A stretch of 64,000 nt of DNA from positions 9,775,001 to 9,839,000 of the forward strand of contig BRXU01000001.1 of the NCBI GenBank assembly GCA_030267565.1, in the 5' to 3' direction. The DNA comes from Pleodorina starrii. Taxonomy: Eukaryota; Chlorophyta; Chlorophyceae; Chlamydomonadales; Volvocaceae. Position 1 is the first letter of the stretch. The number at the start of each line of letters is the position of its first letter. The notes beneath the pieces are model-generated. The model saw only the letters and a list, made by a program, of their open reading frames with translations, did not search any database and was not told the DNA's origin. A program made the position numbers and the translations under genes. This document shows, piece by piece, positions 30,739-42,194 of the stretch.

Positions 30739-33700
30739 AAAGGGGGGTTTGCGGGGCAAGGGCGGACAGGGTAGGTGCTTCGTTGTTGAGCGCGTGACTT
30801 GATCCGCCGTTTTTCCGGTCCTCTCCCCCCTCCGGGCCGCAGCAACCTGCAGCGGAAAGAGGCCCCCGCCGGGCGATCGCGCTGAGGCGCGCGCGGGTGG
30901 TACGACATAAGTACAACATAGGTAATTCATGAGTAATGTACTGCAACGAATATTAATGGCGATGATGTGGCATGTGCAGGTGTGCTGCGTGCTGCGCGCG
31001 TGCGTTACGTGCTTGGGGCCAGCGCGGCATCATACGAAGCGGGGGAGGGTTGTCACGTGTGGGCCGCTTCCTAGGTTGGAGCCCCCACTCTCCCGTATGG
31101 CAGGAGCAAGGGGCGGCAAAGACGAGGGATGAATGGGGGAAAGGAAGGGGAAAGCAGGGAGGGGCGGGGAGGGCTCCAGGGCCGGATCCCAGGATGGGGA
31201 GGGCAGGGGGTATGCAATGCAAGCGGAGAGCGTGAGGTGGTGGTGGTGGTGGTGGTGCTGATTGTCGAGGAAAAGCCCGCGGAGATGGAGGGAGGCAGGG
31301 AAGGCGTGCGAGTTGTGGGCGTGCGCAAGTGCGTGTGTGCGTGTGTGCGAGTTTATGCGTGCCGCGTGTGTGTTCATGCGCGCGCGCGTGTGTGTTATTT
31401 GTTCCCGGAGGCCATTTAAGTAACAAGCAAAGGGGTGATCTTTGGGAGAGCACGCCATGGTGTATGTGTGTGTCTGCGTATCTACGCGCGCGTGTCCTGC
31501 ACGTGCATATGTGCCTGCGCGCAGGGTTTCGGGCCTAGGGGCTGGGTCTCGGTACCCCTCGGTATGCAGCGCCGCTCGTTCGTCCACCTGAGCTTTTCCC
31601 TCAGTTGCCAGTTGCCCCTACATATCGGTAACAAAGGCACTGCTTTTCCTCAAGCTGCGTAATCGCTTGGGCCCTCGCTGAAGCCGTGCCAATGCGCGTG
31701 TGTGTGTTCAACCATGCCATACGTTATGTACTAACTTCTGTTTTCGACGCAACCGCTGTTACTGTCGCGCGCGATATATTGCGCCCCCATTAGCTTTGGT
31801 CCAATCTTCATCCGTTGATTTCTGCGCGTTGCGCTCTCGTCGTAGGACTTTTGACGTATTCTTTTTGGCTGTGTCCACATGCGGCACGGTGTTGTTTGCT
31901 TGGCGCCTCCAGGGACGGGCTGCTCCTGCCGCTGCCTTGCCCTCGCCGCCGCCGCGCTGCCGGGGGCAGGCCCAATGGGGGCTCGTGACCGGCGGGGGCT
32001 GCTGCCTCACCTCACCTTGTGTGTACGAACTGTCGATGACGTGGGTGAACCACAAATGCGCAACTTGAGCGGAGGCGCAGCCGATGAGGAAGAAGGGCGG
32101 CTGCGTGCCGCGGCCTGTTGGTCCGTGATCCGGATTCGGATATATCGCATTTGGGTCTGGATTCGGGGGGAGGCTTATCGGTTATCGCCGAGGCGCCAGC
32201 CACACGCCGTTGCCTGAGGACCATTGCGCGGGCGGCGGTGCCACGCATAATGTGGTATCCCGGGGCGCAGCGGGGGGCTGCGTGTGCTGACCATGCCATG
32301 GTGGAGACAACGGTTGATGGTCCGTGAGGACGCGCGGTTTCTCCAAAAATGCCGCTCTGGCCTTAACTTACGTGGAGGACCTCCCTTGTGCATGCATGCG
32401 CGCACGTGCATTTACGGGCATGTCCTCATTTAATGCCGCCCCGAGGAGCGACAGTTTCTGTCCAAATCGCTGCGCTGCGCCTCGCGCCCGGTGTTGCGGG
32501 CGCCATGCGCTTGGTGGAAGAAGCGCCGTCAGCCCGGGCGCTTGCTCATGGCGCGCGCGCTTGCGTGTGCCGGCTCATCGGCGTGCGTGGGGGGGGCGCG
32601 TGCCTGCTGCATGCTGCGGCATGGTGCGTTGGATGTCTGGGGGCTGCTCCTGGGAGTCGGTGCGTGCCGTTCACAATGCGGGAAATGAGAAAGAGTGAAG
32701 ACCGAAACAGAGAGGGAATAAGAGAGACAGAGAGAGAGAGAGCGCTTGCGCCGGCGGCCAAGGAGCGAAGGGCGTCAGTAGATGCTGTGTGGATGAAAGG
32801 TTTCTTGTGCGCGATGGATGCCGGGGGCGCGATTGCCGGTACTTGCCAAAGTTGTGTCTTCCGTGTGTGCGCGCGGGCGTGTTTTGGCCGCGTGTGTTGG
32901 ATTCATTGGCCCCTCTTCATCTGTGCGCATGTATGCATGCGTGTGGCGAACGGCTCGACGTAGCAGGGCACGGGCGTGTAGCGTAGCCCACCGCGTGGCG
33001 TGGATTGTGGGGGGTCGTCGATCTTCGGGTAGGTCGAGGGGGCCCCGACTCATTGGGGCGCGACGTGAGCTTCCGGCCTGGGGCTCGGGTTTATGGGGCT
33101 GGTTGATTGGCTTTGAAAGCGCTGTCTTGGTGGGCTCGCCCCCGCAACCGCCATTAATAACAGTTGGTTGTGTATGTGCAGAGTTAGGCGATGCGTTCGG
33201 TTGGTTGGTTGGTTTGTTGGTTGGCGGGTTTGTGGAATCAGTGGTACCGGTATTGGTGGAATTTGTTGGTCTACGGAGGACCCATGAGAATCGACGGTTG
33301 GTTGTTGCGGGCCGCTGTGGGTCCATTGCTTCTCCCCTCGTGGACGGTTTGGGAGGTTATGGGTTCGCCGATTGAGTCTCGAGCGCGGTTGCGGTAGCAA
33401 TAGCAGTGCGAAGGTAGCGCTTGCGAGGTTTGTAGTTTTTGCATGGGTTCTGTTTTTACTTGGTCCCGACCCGCACCTCGGCGCGCGGGTTGCTTGTCTG
33501 TGCCGCAGTGCGTGCGGCTAAGGCCTACCTGCATACCTCGCACCACACCCGACCTCGATGCATATGGCATGTCGCTGCGGCGGGTGCCCCTGGGGCACTG
33601 GCTGCGCTGGGAAATGACCGACCGGGAGGTTGGGACTGAGCCCAACAGCGCATGCCGCGCGTGGTGCGTTCGCCGTCATACCCTCATACGTTGCGGCTGT

Positions 33701-35209
33701 CCTACGTTGCGGTGGGCTCCAGATAGGCCCTCGTGTGGCGGGTGGAGCCAGCAGGCCGTTCAGCGCAGCGAAGACTGACCCTGACTGACCAGTGCACAAG
33801 CCGCCCGAACAGAAACGAGCGAATCCGTGCGGAAGGAAGCCGAGAGCCGCGGCCACGGGGGGAGTTAGCCCCGGCATGAGGCTCCCCATGGGCGACGGGC
33901 CCTGGCCCCCCCACGATTACCGGTGGACGCACCAACAGACCGGGTGTCAGCTGGCGCGCTGCAACTGGATGCGCCCTGTGCGTGTGTTTGTATGTTTATC
34001 AGGAAGGAGGGTTTGCGCTGTCAGCCAGTCAGACCAACCCGTACTCCGAGCAATGGCGAGCAGTACGTGACGCTCTGCAAGAAGGCTCGGTCCGGTCCGC
34101 GCAAGCACAAAGCACTGTGCGGCGTCCTCCTGGCAGCGTGGGATGGCGTGCGGGCATCTCCGGACGGGATCGGAGCAGCGTCACTGCGGCGGGCGTCCTG
34201 ACCTCCACTTGTTATTCTTCTTCGGGCTCCCTCATGGGGCAGTGTGCCTGATCTGTGACGATTTGGGGGGCCCCTTAGGGCCCCTTAGGGCCCGGCGCCG
34301 ATGCAAGCAACCAAGCAAGCAAGCAAAGCACTGAGAACCGCCGTGTTCTTGGCAGGAAGCCCTCTCCCGCCGCACGACCCGTCATGACGCTGCCGTATGC
34401 GTGTGCCTCCAAAGTGCAGCTGCGTCCGTTTCCTGCATGCACGTGCGCGGGACGCAGGCGGCAGGTACAGTGGTGGGTGCTGCCGCCAATGCACGTCACG
34501 TTGCAAAATTAGGGGTTGGCTATGGGAGGGATATGGAGCAAGCAAGGACGTGCACGTCATGCGCCGAAGCGAAAAGGAGACGGACGGGGATAACAGAGGC
34601 AGCAGTGGCAGGAGCAGATTGGGGTCGTGGGAGCGGAATGGGTGGCAGGGGTGTTGGCGGGAATGCGTCCTGACCGGCTGCCCCTGTGCCGCTTGTCACT
34701 TTTGTGCATACAAGCAGTGTACTCGTCTGCAATTTGGTCGCCTGTTCGACAGTTTGAACGTTTTCCATGACATGCAGTGCCGCGCATGGGCACTTTTGCG
34801 GCCAAGGCTGGAGCAGCGGTAAGAGGGCATTGTGCTTTGTGGGGTTAGAGCCGGGTTCGAGTGAGAACTGAGAAGCAGCAACGGACAGTATGCATGCGCA
34901 TCGCCTATATCGCCAATAGCAGCTTCTAGGCACGGCAGAAACCTTTTGCTCAATTGTTTGTGACGCTGTGGTACGGTCGGTGCAACACCCTTACATGGTA
35001 CGGCATGCACGGTACAACAACCGAGTCGAAAACAATCTTATGATCCTGTAACATACTATATGCTTTAACTTTGCTTGTATATCCATCGCAGAGATGGTAG
35101 CCACAATGTGCTCAAGCTGTGCGTCATAGGTCCGTTGGGCGGGTATCGACACCGACTGGGACTGAGACGAAAGAAGAGCCTCACAAGCAACAGGGGTAGA
35201 CGAGAGCCG

Positions 35210-38200
35210 ATGTTACTCTTCTACAGATACTCAAGGCGGACTCTTGCATTCTTGGCAGTAATTCTAGCCGTGGAATATGCAATTGTCCACCGCATTTCTC
35301 TCGATGCGTTGACCCGCAGCGATGTTGGCTTGTCGCAATGGCGGCAGCTGCTGACGAATTGTAACTGCACCGACTGTGAGTAAAGCGGGAATTTCACTTT
35401 CACGCGTTGGACAACGATGTCGGCGCCTGAAAGCCCTTTGGAACGTGTTTTGCCACCATATGCTGATCTATTCTGCTGGCCTTCAAAATCTTGCGTACCG
35501 GTGGGCTTTAGGAGGGTGCCGTTGGCTTTCTGTTGACCATTCACCGTTACAATACTTTATTCTGCCAGCGTCGTCCACCGACACCCCAGGGTCCGTCGTC
35601 TAAACCTGTCAAAACCACGCCGATGCAGGTGAAGTTCGGCACCTAACGCTGATTCACGATGGCTTGTACCAGCGCGCCTACTCAGCCCACCTTCTTCACC
35701 GCGTGCTGGCGATCAGCTCCGAAGACGGCGATCCCTACGATGCTTTTGGGGACGAGGCCTTCGACGACGACGATGACGACGACGACGAAGAGGACAGCGA
35801 CGAGTCTCTCGAGGACGACGACACGGATGATGGCGCCGAGTTGGCCCTTGTACCGTCGATTTCCGAGGGTGTCAGCGTGCCTTACGCCTACGCCCCCGGC
35901 GACATGCTGTCTACTCCAACGCCCGTCCAGGCCGCCCTTCCGGCTGCTGGGTCCCGATCCAGCCTCCCAATGGGCGGTGACCCCGCCGGGGTCCCGGCCC
36001 TGCATACGCTAACACCGGCCACCGAACAGACCCCGCCACCGCACCCACACGAGCTCGAAACTCCACAACAGCAGATCCAGCAAACCCAGCAGCGCCAGCA
36101 GCAGCCGAGCTTGGCCTCTTTGCCCGCTGGCTCCGCCGCCACGGCGGCGGCTCCCTCCGCTGCCGCCGGCTCCTGGGCGCCCGACGGCGCCGCATCTGGG
36201 TCGCCGCCGCTGCTGCAGGCCGTGGTGTGGAAGCCAATCAAGGTGCTGTCCGTGTACCCCTGGCAGCTCCGGGCGCACTTCTTTCTGTCGCTGGCCTCCA
36301 CGCGCATGTACCTGCTCATGGGGCTGTGGCCGCGCGCCGCGGCCGTGGCGGCAGCCGCGCCGCGGCGCCTCCGCCAGGCGGCCCACGCCCATATCCACGC
36401 CCAGGCTCAGGCCCAGGCCCAGGCCCAGGCCTACTACTATTTCCAGCAGCAGCAGCAGCAGCAGGCGACGGCTGGCCACGGGCATGGCCAGGACCAGGCA
36501 GCGGGGTCAGCCAGGGTCTCGAGCGGAGCCCCGTCGCAGCCCGGTTTCGGCAGCGGGCCTTCCCATGTACACGACCAAGCGGCAGCGGCGGCGGCGGCGG
36601 CTTACGGCTACATGGGCGGCGGTGGCGGCGCCTCCGGCGGGTTTGCATTCTCGCACCCACACGCACAGGCCCAGGCGACCGCGCACGCCTACGCGCAGTA
36701 CGCTCATGGGTACGACAGCAGCATGACCGGCGGCCTGTACGGCATCGATCGTACGTCCTCGGACGAGAGCCAGAGCCTGGCGGCGGCGCTGTCGGCGCTG
36801 GGCCGCGGCGTACCGGTGTTCCTGCCACCGGAGCTGCTCGTGGAGCACGGCGTGCAGGTGCCTGCCTGCGCGGTTCGCAGGGGTCAAGGGATAACCCGGT
36901 GTCTGCGTCTGAGCCGTGAGCCGATCACGAGCTGCTTTGACAGCCAACCAGCGCCTCCGGGGTCCTGCTCGCCTCGCCTTGCCCTCCGGTCACTCTCCGG
37001 ACCAAGTCCTTGGACCCAGCTGGGGCGGCACGTCGCCGAGTCTCACGCGTTGCTCCACAAACTGCCCCGCCCAAAGCCGCCCCCTATTCCGTATTCCCTG
37101 CTCCCGGTATCCAGGAGGACCTCATGGCCAGCTGCGTGTTCAAGCCGGCGGTCAAGCACGCCGCGGGCGGCGGCGGCGCGGCATCGGGGACCGGATTCGA
37201 CAGCGGCTTCGGCGGCGCGGGTGAGTTCGGTGCTTCGGGAGTCCGCGCACGCGAGTCAGGTCCAGGGCCGCCTTACTTCCCGCTTCCCAGCATCTGGGTT
37301 TGCTCGCGTCCCGCTGCGGTTTCTTCTTTATTACCCAACCTGTTAGGCTTACCTTCCCTTCCCGGTTCCGACCGGCCCTCCGCTGCCAGGCTTCCGTTCG
37401 CTGCCGCGGTGGCGCACCTGGTCCTCGCTGCTGGGCCGCTGGGTGGCACTCCTCGCCGGCCGCATCAAGCACCACGGGGGGCGCGCCGCCGCCAGGCTGC
37501 GCGCCGCCGGCGTGCCGGTCGGCTCCAGGTTCCTGCGCCACCAGCTCCGACCCGCAGATGGAAGCGATGGCGGCAGCAGCAACACTAGCAATGACCCACG
37601 GGTTTCGGAGCAGCACCAGCAGCAGGGCGCAGCCGGCTCCCAGCAGCCGCCTCAGCAGCATTCGTACGCGTACGTCGAGTGCCGGCTGTACCGCACCGAC
37701 CGGGCCCGCAACGTGTCGTACACCTGCCCAGCGGTACTCACCGTGCTGCCCTCCCCTCCGCGCGGCGCCGGCCGCTCGGCGCTTTACCACCCCTACCTCT
37801 ACCAGCAGCAGCCGACGACGCAGCACGGCGCCCCTGCCCATGGAGCTGGCGCCGGTGTCGGCGGTAGCCCGCTGCCGCCTCCGCAGCACTTCCCCCACAC
37901 CCACACCCAACAGCAGGGCCCCCGGCCGCGCCCCAAGCCGCGGCTGGTGCGGCTGCTGCTGCGGCTTTGGTCGGACCTGCGGTACATGTCGTACGGCGTC
38001 GTGATGCCGTACAAGTGGGCGCCCATCCTAGCCGGCCTGCTCAGCCCGCACATGTTTCTGTTGGCCTGCCTGCCCACGGTGCAGTCGCTGGGCCTGCTGG
38101 GGCCCTACACGGCGCGGCTGTGCGCCTATCACGTCGTATGTAAGCTGCTGCCAAGGACGCTTGCCTGTGATGCTGCGCTTAGGGGGTGCTTAGGGGGAGG

Positions 38201-41200
38201 ACGGGGGAAACGGCGGGGAGGAGCCCTGGTCCTGTTCCTACCGTACTGACGCTTATGTTTTTATAGCCTAATTTTTTAGCGTCTTGAAAAGTTTGGAGAA
38301 TATATTTTTAGAGCTTAATGTTTTTAGGCGGCTCAGGGGAGTTTTCGAACAAATCCTAACTTTTTAGCAAGCTTCGCTGAAGCATGTAACTTTTTAGTGA
38401 GCTCAATTACGAGTGCATTACGTCTGGTTGTGTGCTTGCTATTAAAGCAAATGGAAGCGCATCGTGGCTTTTAAACTTGTTTGCGATGCCGTACAGCACA
38501 AACCCGCCCAGACACCCGAGCGCCTCCTGCACCCCTCGACACCGCACATCCACCCGCCCCACACGTCCTGTCGAGCGCGCCCTGATCTTTTTAGCGGGCT
38601 TGGAATTACCCCATAAAAAACTTTTTAGGAAACTGGAGCAATTTCCAGGAAACTCCTAATTATTTTAGGGAACCTCGCACAATTTCCGTGGACGGGTTTT
38701 ATGCACCCAAATAATTATATAATTAATAAAAACATTAGCGTCAGTACGGTAGGTGTGGTGCAGGAGGTGCGGTCAGGCCAGGCTCCCCAGAGCCGCACAC
38801 CCCGCACACCACCCGCACGAAACACCAGAAGCACAACACGGAACGGCCTTCCTGGCGCGCCCCGATTGTCTGTCGCGCCATCCCTGCAGTGCAACCCCGC
38901 TATACCTCATACCCTGGGCACTAACCCGGTTATCGCCCCCAGGCGCCGAAAGCAGGTTCACGTGTCTCTCTGTTGGAAGGGTCGCTCAGTTCCTCCAATC
39001 TGTGCCACGGACGCGCCTTCACCGCGCCCACACCACTACACCCGCCACGCGCTGTTCGGACTGTCCTTCCCTACGCACCACCACCAGCACGAGCCCTGAT
39101 TCCACTTGCCCAAGAGTCCTCAACACCCAGCCCTTCCTCAACACCCAGCCCAGCCCACATGCCTGCCTTCCCTTCCCTTCCCACGCTCCCAGGCATTGCC
39201 CTCACCGGCGCAGACCACCTGCTGCTGCTGCGACTGGCAGCTGAGCTGTGGATGCGGATCCGGCCCCGCGGAGGCCAACCAGCTGGCGGACCCGCGGGTC
39301 GCTCCTGGCGGCAATGGCTGGCTCTGGGCAAGTGGCTGCTGGCGGAAGGCTTCCTGGAGAGCGGCTGGGTGTTCAGGTGGGCGTGTATGCACGTGCCGTG
39401 TCGCCCGCACCTCGCCTTACTTCGCCCCGCCCCGTCCCGCCCCGCCCCACTTCGCCCGGGCATTGCCCCTCGACCCCCTGATCTCGTTCGCCCTGCTGCT
39501 GCCCGCCCCTTCCCTGTCCTCCCTCTCCCTCGCTTCAACCAGTGCCAATGACTCACCACATCTCACACTCTCATTCCTCAGTCCTCCTGACGCCTCGCAC
39601 ACTCGACCCCTCCCCTCCTGGTTGCCTTAGCCAATATCGACGACGCATCGCACGCTCTACCACCCCTCCGTCTCCGCTGCGGTACTTTCTTTTTACCACC
39701 CCTCCATCTAGTCGACCTTCAGACTACAACGTCCGCAGAGCTTCTTGCTTCAATCTTGCAAATTCACGTTTCAAACTCCCCTCCCCTCCCGTCCTGCCCC
39801 GCCGTCCGCCCTTCAGGACTGTCGTGATGGGCATCATCACCACCAAGCAGATGGAGCTGTGGAACTACCTGTACGGCACCTCCTTCCGGCCGCACCCGCT
39901 GCTGTCCGCCTGCCTGGTGCTGCCAGCCTCCTGGCTGGCCGCGTGCGCCTGCTGCAGCGCCGCGTGGAGGCTGGCAGGGGGCACGCAGCCCACATCGGTG
40001 CCGCTGCTGCTGTTCCAGGTGGGCGAGGGATCGGGCCAGGGGGGGGTCCGGGGGGGGTAGGTGCTGGGTGGGCGAGGAGCTGCCTGGTCGGTGGGTGGGC
40101 TGTGGGGTGGGAAGAGGCGATGGACGTGGGTAGCGCCCAGGTAGGGCCCAAGTAGTCACTGGGAACACAGCTCGCGGGCACTCGGCCGGCCATGTGCTCC
40201 CTGCGAAGCCTGGGGCCGACTTCTGCTGAATGTTGAAACCAAAGGGAGCAAGGGACGACGGTGCTGCTGTTGCCCCCGACGTCGTTTCCTCCGGGCCAGC
40301 CCCTGTTCTCCGCCTCCGCCATTGCGGGCACGCACGCACGTCCGCATCCCCACCCTCCTTTCTGACCCACCGCGGCGCGAGTGCGGTCCTCGAGTGCGCT
40401 GGTCGCCGCTCGTTAAGCGTCCCATGCCACCCCCCCTCGTGCTCACGCTACTCCTTGTCCGTACCCGCCGCTCCCCCTCCCCCTCCCCCGCATCGTGCAT
40501 CCGCAGGAGGGCTTCCTGTCCGGCGTCTCCGCGCCGCTGTACTCGTTGGTCTACATCTTCTTAGCGGTGGTGGGCCTGGGCGGCGGCGGCGTGGGCGGCG
40601 GCGCGGGCGGCGTGCTGGGGCTGGCGGCCGCCAGCTCGTGGCTGCCGCCGTGGCTGCTGGACACGTTGACGGTGTCGCCGCTGCTGACGGTGGTGGTGCT
40701 TGACGTGATGTGGAACATGGACACGGCGGCAAGGGCTACGCCATTGCTCATGGTGGTGGGTTGCGTAGGATTGTGGATGAGCTGAGGGGGTCGATTTCGG
40801 GGTCCCATTGTGTAGGGCTGGATGTGTAGGATTGGGTGGGATGGGACGGCGCTGGATTGGGTAAAAGGGCGGCGAGTGAGTGGTGGTGGGCCTGGTCCTT
40901 CGCCTGGACCTGGACCCTGCCCGGCTTGGCTCGGTGGGCATGCCTGCCGGTGGCTGGCATGGGGTGCTTTGGGCACGGGGAAGGGAGGCTAAGGAACGGA
41001 AGGGTGGGCTGCGCAGCAGGGAGGGCTCGTCCTGTCCCCATCGGCCACCCAACCCCCCTGCATTCTCTGCCTCCTCACGCCTGCTACCATGTGGCCCGGC
41101 CACAACGGCCACGGGGCTTCCCGCAGTACTAGCGCTGCGGCCATAGCCGCAAATCCATGTGCCGTAGCCAGGATGCTGGCTGTCTCTGCCCTGTTACCGG

Positions 41201-41820
41201 TACAAACAACGAGACCGAGCCAGACCCCCGACCTACCCACGTATGCGGTATGCCTTCACCTCCGGCTCCCTGCCCGGTCCCCGACCGCGACCCAGATCGT
41301 CAACGCACTCCGAGTCCACCAGGCGCAAGACGAAGCGGCCGTCGGGGCGTTTGGCCGCCGCGGCAGGGGCCTGCTGGGAGGTGCCGCAGCCGGCGGCAGA
41401 GCCGGCGGCGGGGTTGGTGGCCTGGACTGGGGTCCTCCGCGGGTGCTCGCCTTCCGCGACGGTGCGGCGCTCAAGCAGACCGCCAGTCTGTGGATACTGC
41501 TGGAGCCGGCGAGGTGGTGGGCGCACCACGTGAGGGACGCGGTGGCGGAGGAGCAGCATATGCAGGAGCAGGGCCATCACGGGGGCGCGGTGGTGGGGCC
41601 AGGCGGCGGCGGCGCGCGGGCGCGGGAGCGCGCGGCGCTTGCGGCTGCGCGGGTGGCGGTGGCGGCGCGGCAGGCGGGCATGGCGGATCTGCCGCGCGGC
41701 GTGATTGCGGGGATGATGGCGGCGCTGGTGATGCCGCCAGGGGGAGAGCCGTGGCCGCCGCGGCAGGTGGGTGTGCTGGAGGGTTGGGTGGCGAAGAAAT
41801 TGAAGCAGGCGCGAGGGTGA
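35210..41820 (+). CDS. Multi-pass membrane protein, family not recognised
   Basis: Eight exons proposed: 35210-35375, 35629-36857, 37115-37220, 37390-38139, 39193-39376, 39817-40018, 40507-40755 and about 41296 (or 41224) to 41820; roughly 1,140 residues. All joins keep phase; the last acceptor is the weakest. The start MLLFYRYSRRTLAFLAVILA gives an N-terminal membrane segment, then a Cys-containing loop (TNCNCTDCEVRHL). An acidic stretch (FDDDDDDDDEEDSDES) and Gln/Ala/His-rich regions follow. More hydrophobic segments include ILAGLLSPHMFLLACLP, LLSACLVLPASWLAACAC, LYSLVYIFLAVVGL and LLTVVVLDVMW. Soluble-looking conserved-type blocks include VVWKPIKVLSVYPWQLRAHF and KQMELWNYLYGTSF. I recognise no family, so no function is given. 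Intron 4 (38140-39192) holds a series of TTTTTAG motifs. Confidence 0.6.
38272..38669. repeat. Cluster of dispersed TTTTTAG motifs in an AT-rich intron segment
   Basis: TTTTTAG occurs seven times on the plus strand within about 360 bp (near 38273, 38305, 38320, 38361, 38391, 38588 and 38622), with one TTTTAG near 38664. Some copies sit in similar contexts (AACTTTTTAG). The segment is strikingly AT-rich against the rest of the window and lies inside intron 4 of the membrane protein gene. Confidence 0.75.
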
Positions 41821-42194
41821 TCAGGAACCCGGTGAACGGATCCGGCCGGCCTGCCGTCGCGATGGCGTGTCATCGCTCCCGAACTGAATTCGTGATGTTC
41901 AGGATCAAGCCAATCCACCGGAATCACCCATCCACCACCCGCCCCCGCCGCGTCCCCGCCTGTGTTCACCCCTGTGTACACCTCCCGTCAACCAGTGAGG
42001 CTGAACACGCACGCATGCCACCCGCATCATCCCGTCCAGTAGACCCACCCATCCACGCACTCGCCCTCCTTCACTTGAGCCCGCTGCGGTGACGTCTTCG
42101 TTACCCTCCTACGCTGCAACGAACTCTTGTGGAACCAACGAACACGCGTCAGGCGGAGCAAGCCCACGCGCTGGATCAGCTGCTGGAGGCCGCG
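41821..42194. other. Gap between membrane protein and U-box gene
   Basis: Some 374 bp that should contain the 3' end of the membrane protein transcript and the 5' end of the U-box transcript. An upstream U-box coding exon may end here: an acceptor at 42152 (CGCGTCAG) would open the U-box frame at 42153. The segment from 41,980 to 42,080 is C/A-rich with no clear ORF. Confidence 0.5.

Larger units (their letters stand above)
29058..35209. other. Intergenic, no gene recognised
   Basis: About 6.1 kb. It begins with the likely 3' UTR of pseudokinase B and a CTGG repeat. TG tracts lie near 30709-30737 and 31330-31390, a GTG-rich run near 31240-31258, and a GAGA tract near 32728-32742. A GGGCCCCTTA near-duplicate lies at about 34270-34290. 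The many short ORFs are low-complexity and mutually overlapping. Base composition loses the strong GC3 pattern of the real exons. A promoter for the membrane protein gene is expected near 35,000. Confidence 0.6.

Noticed and set aside
29321..31700. Several overlapping 150-220 codon frames on both strands
   Set aside because: They consist of repeat-derived Ser/Pro/Arg or Cys/Val runs, overlap each other antisense, and show no domain or splice-consistent neighbours.
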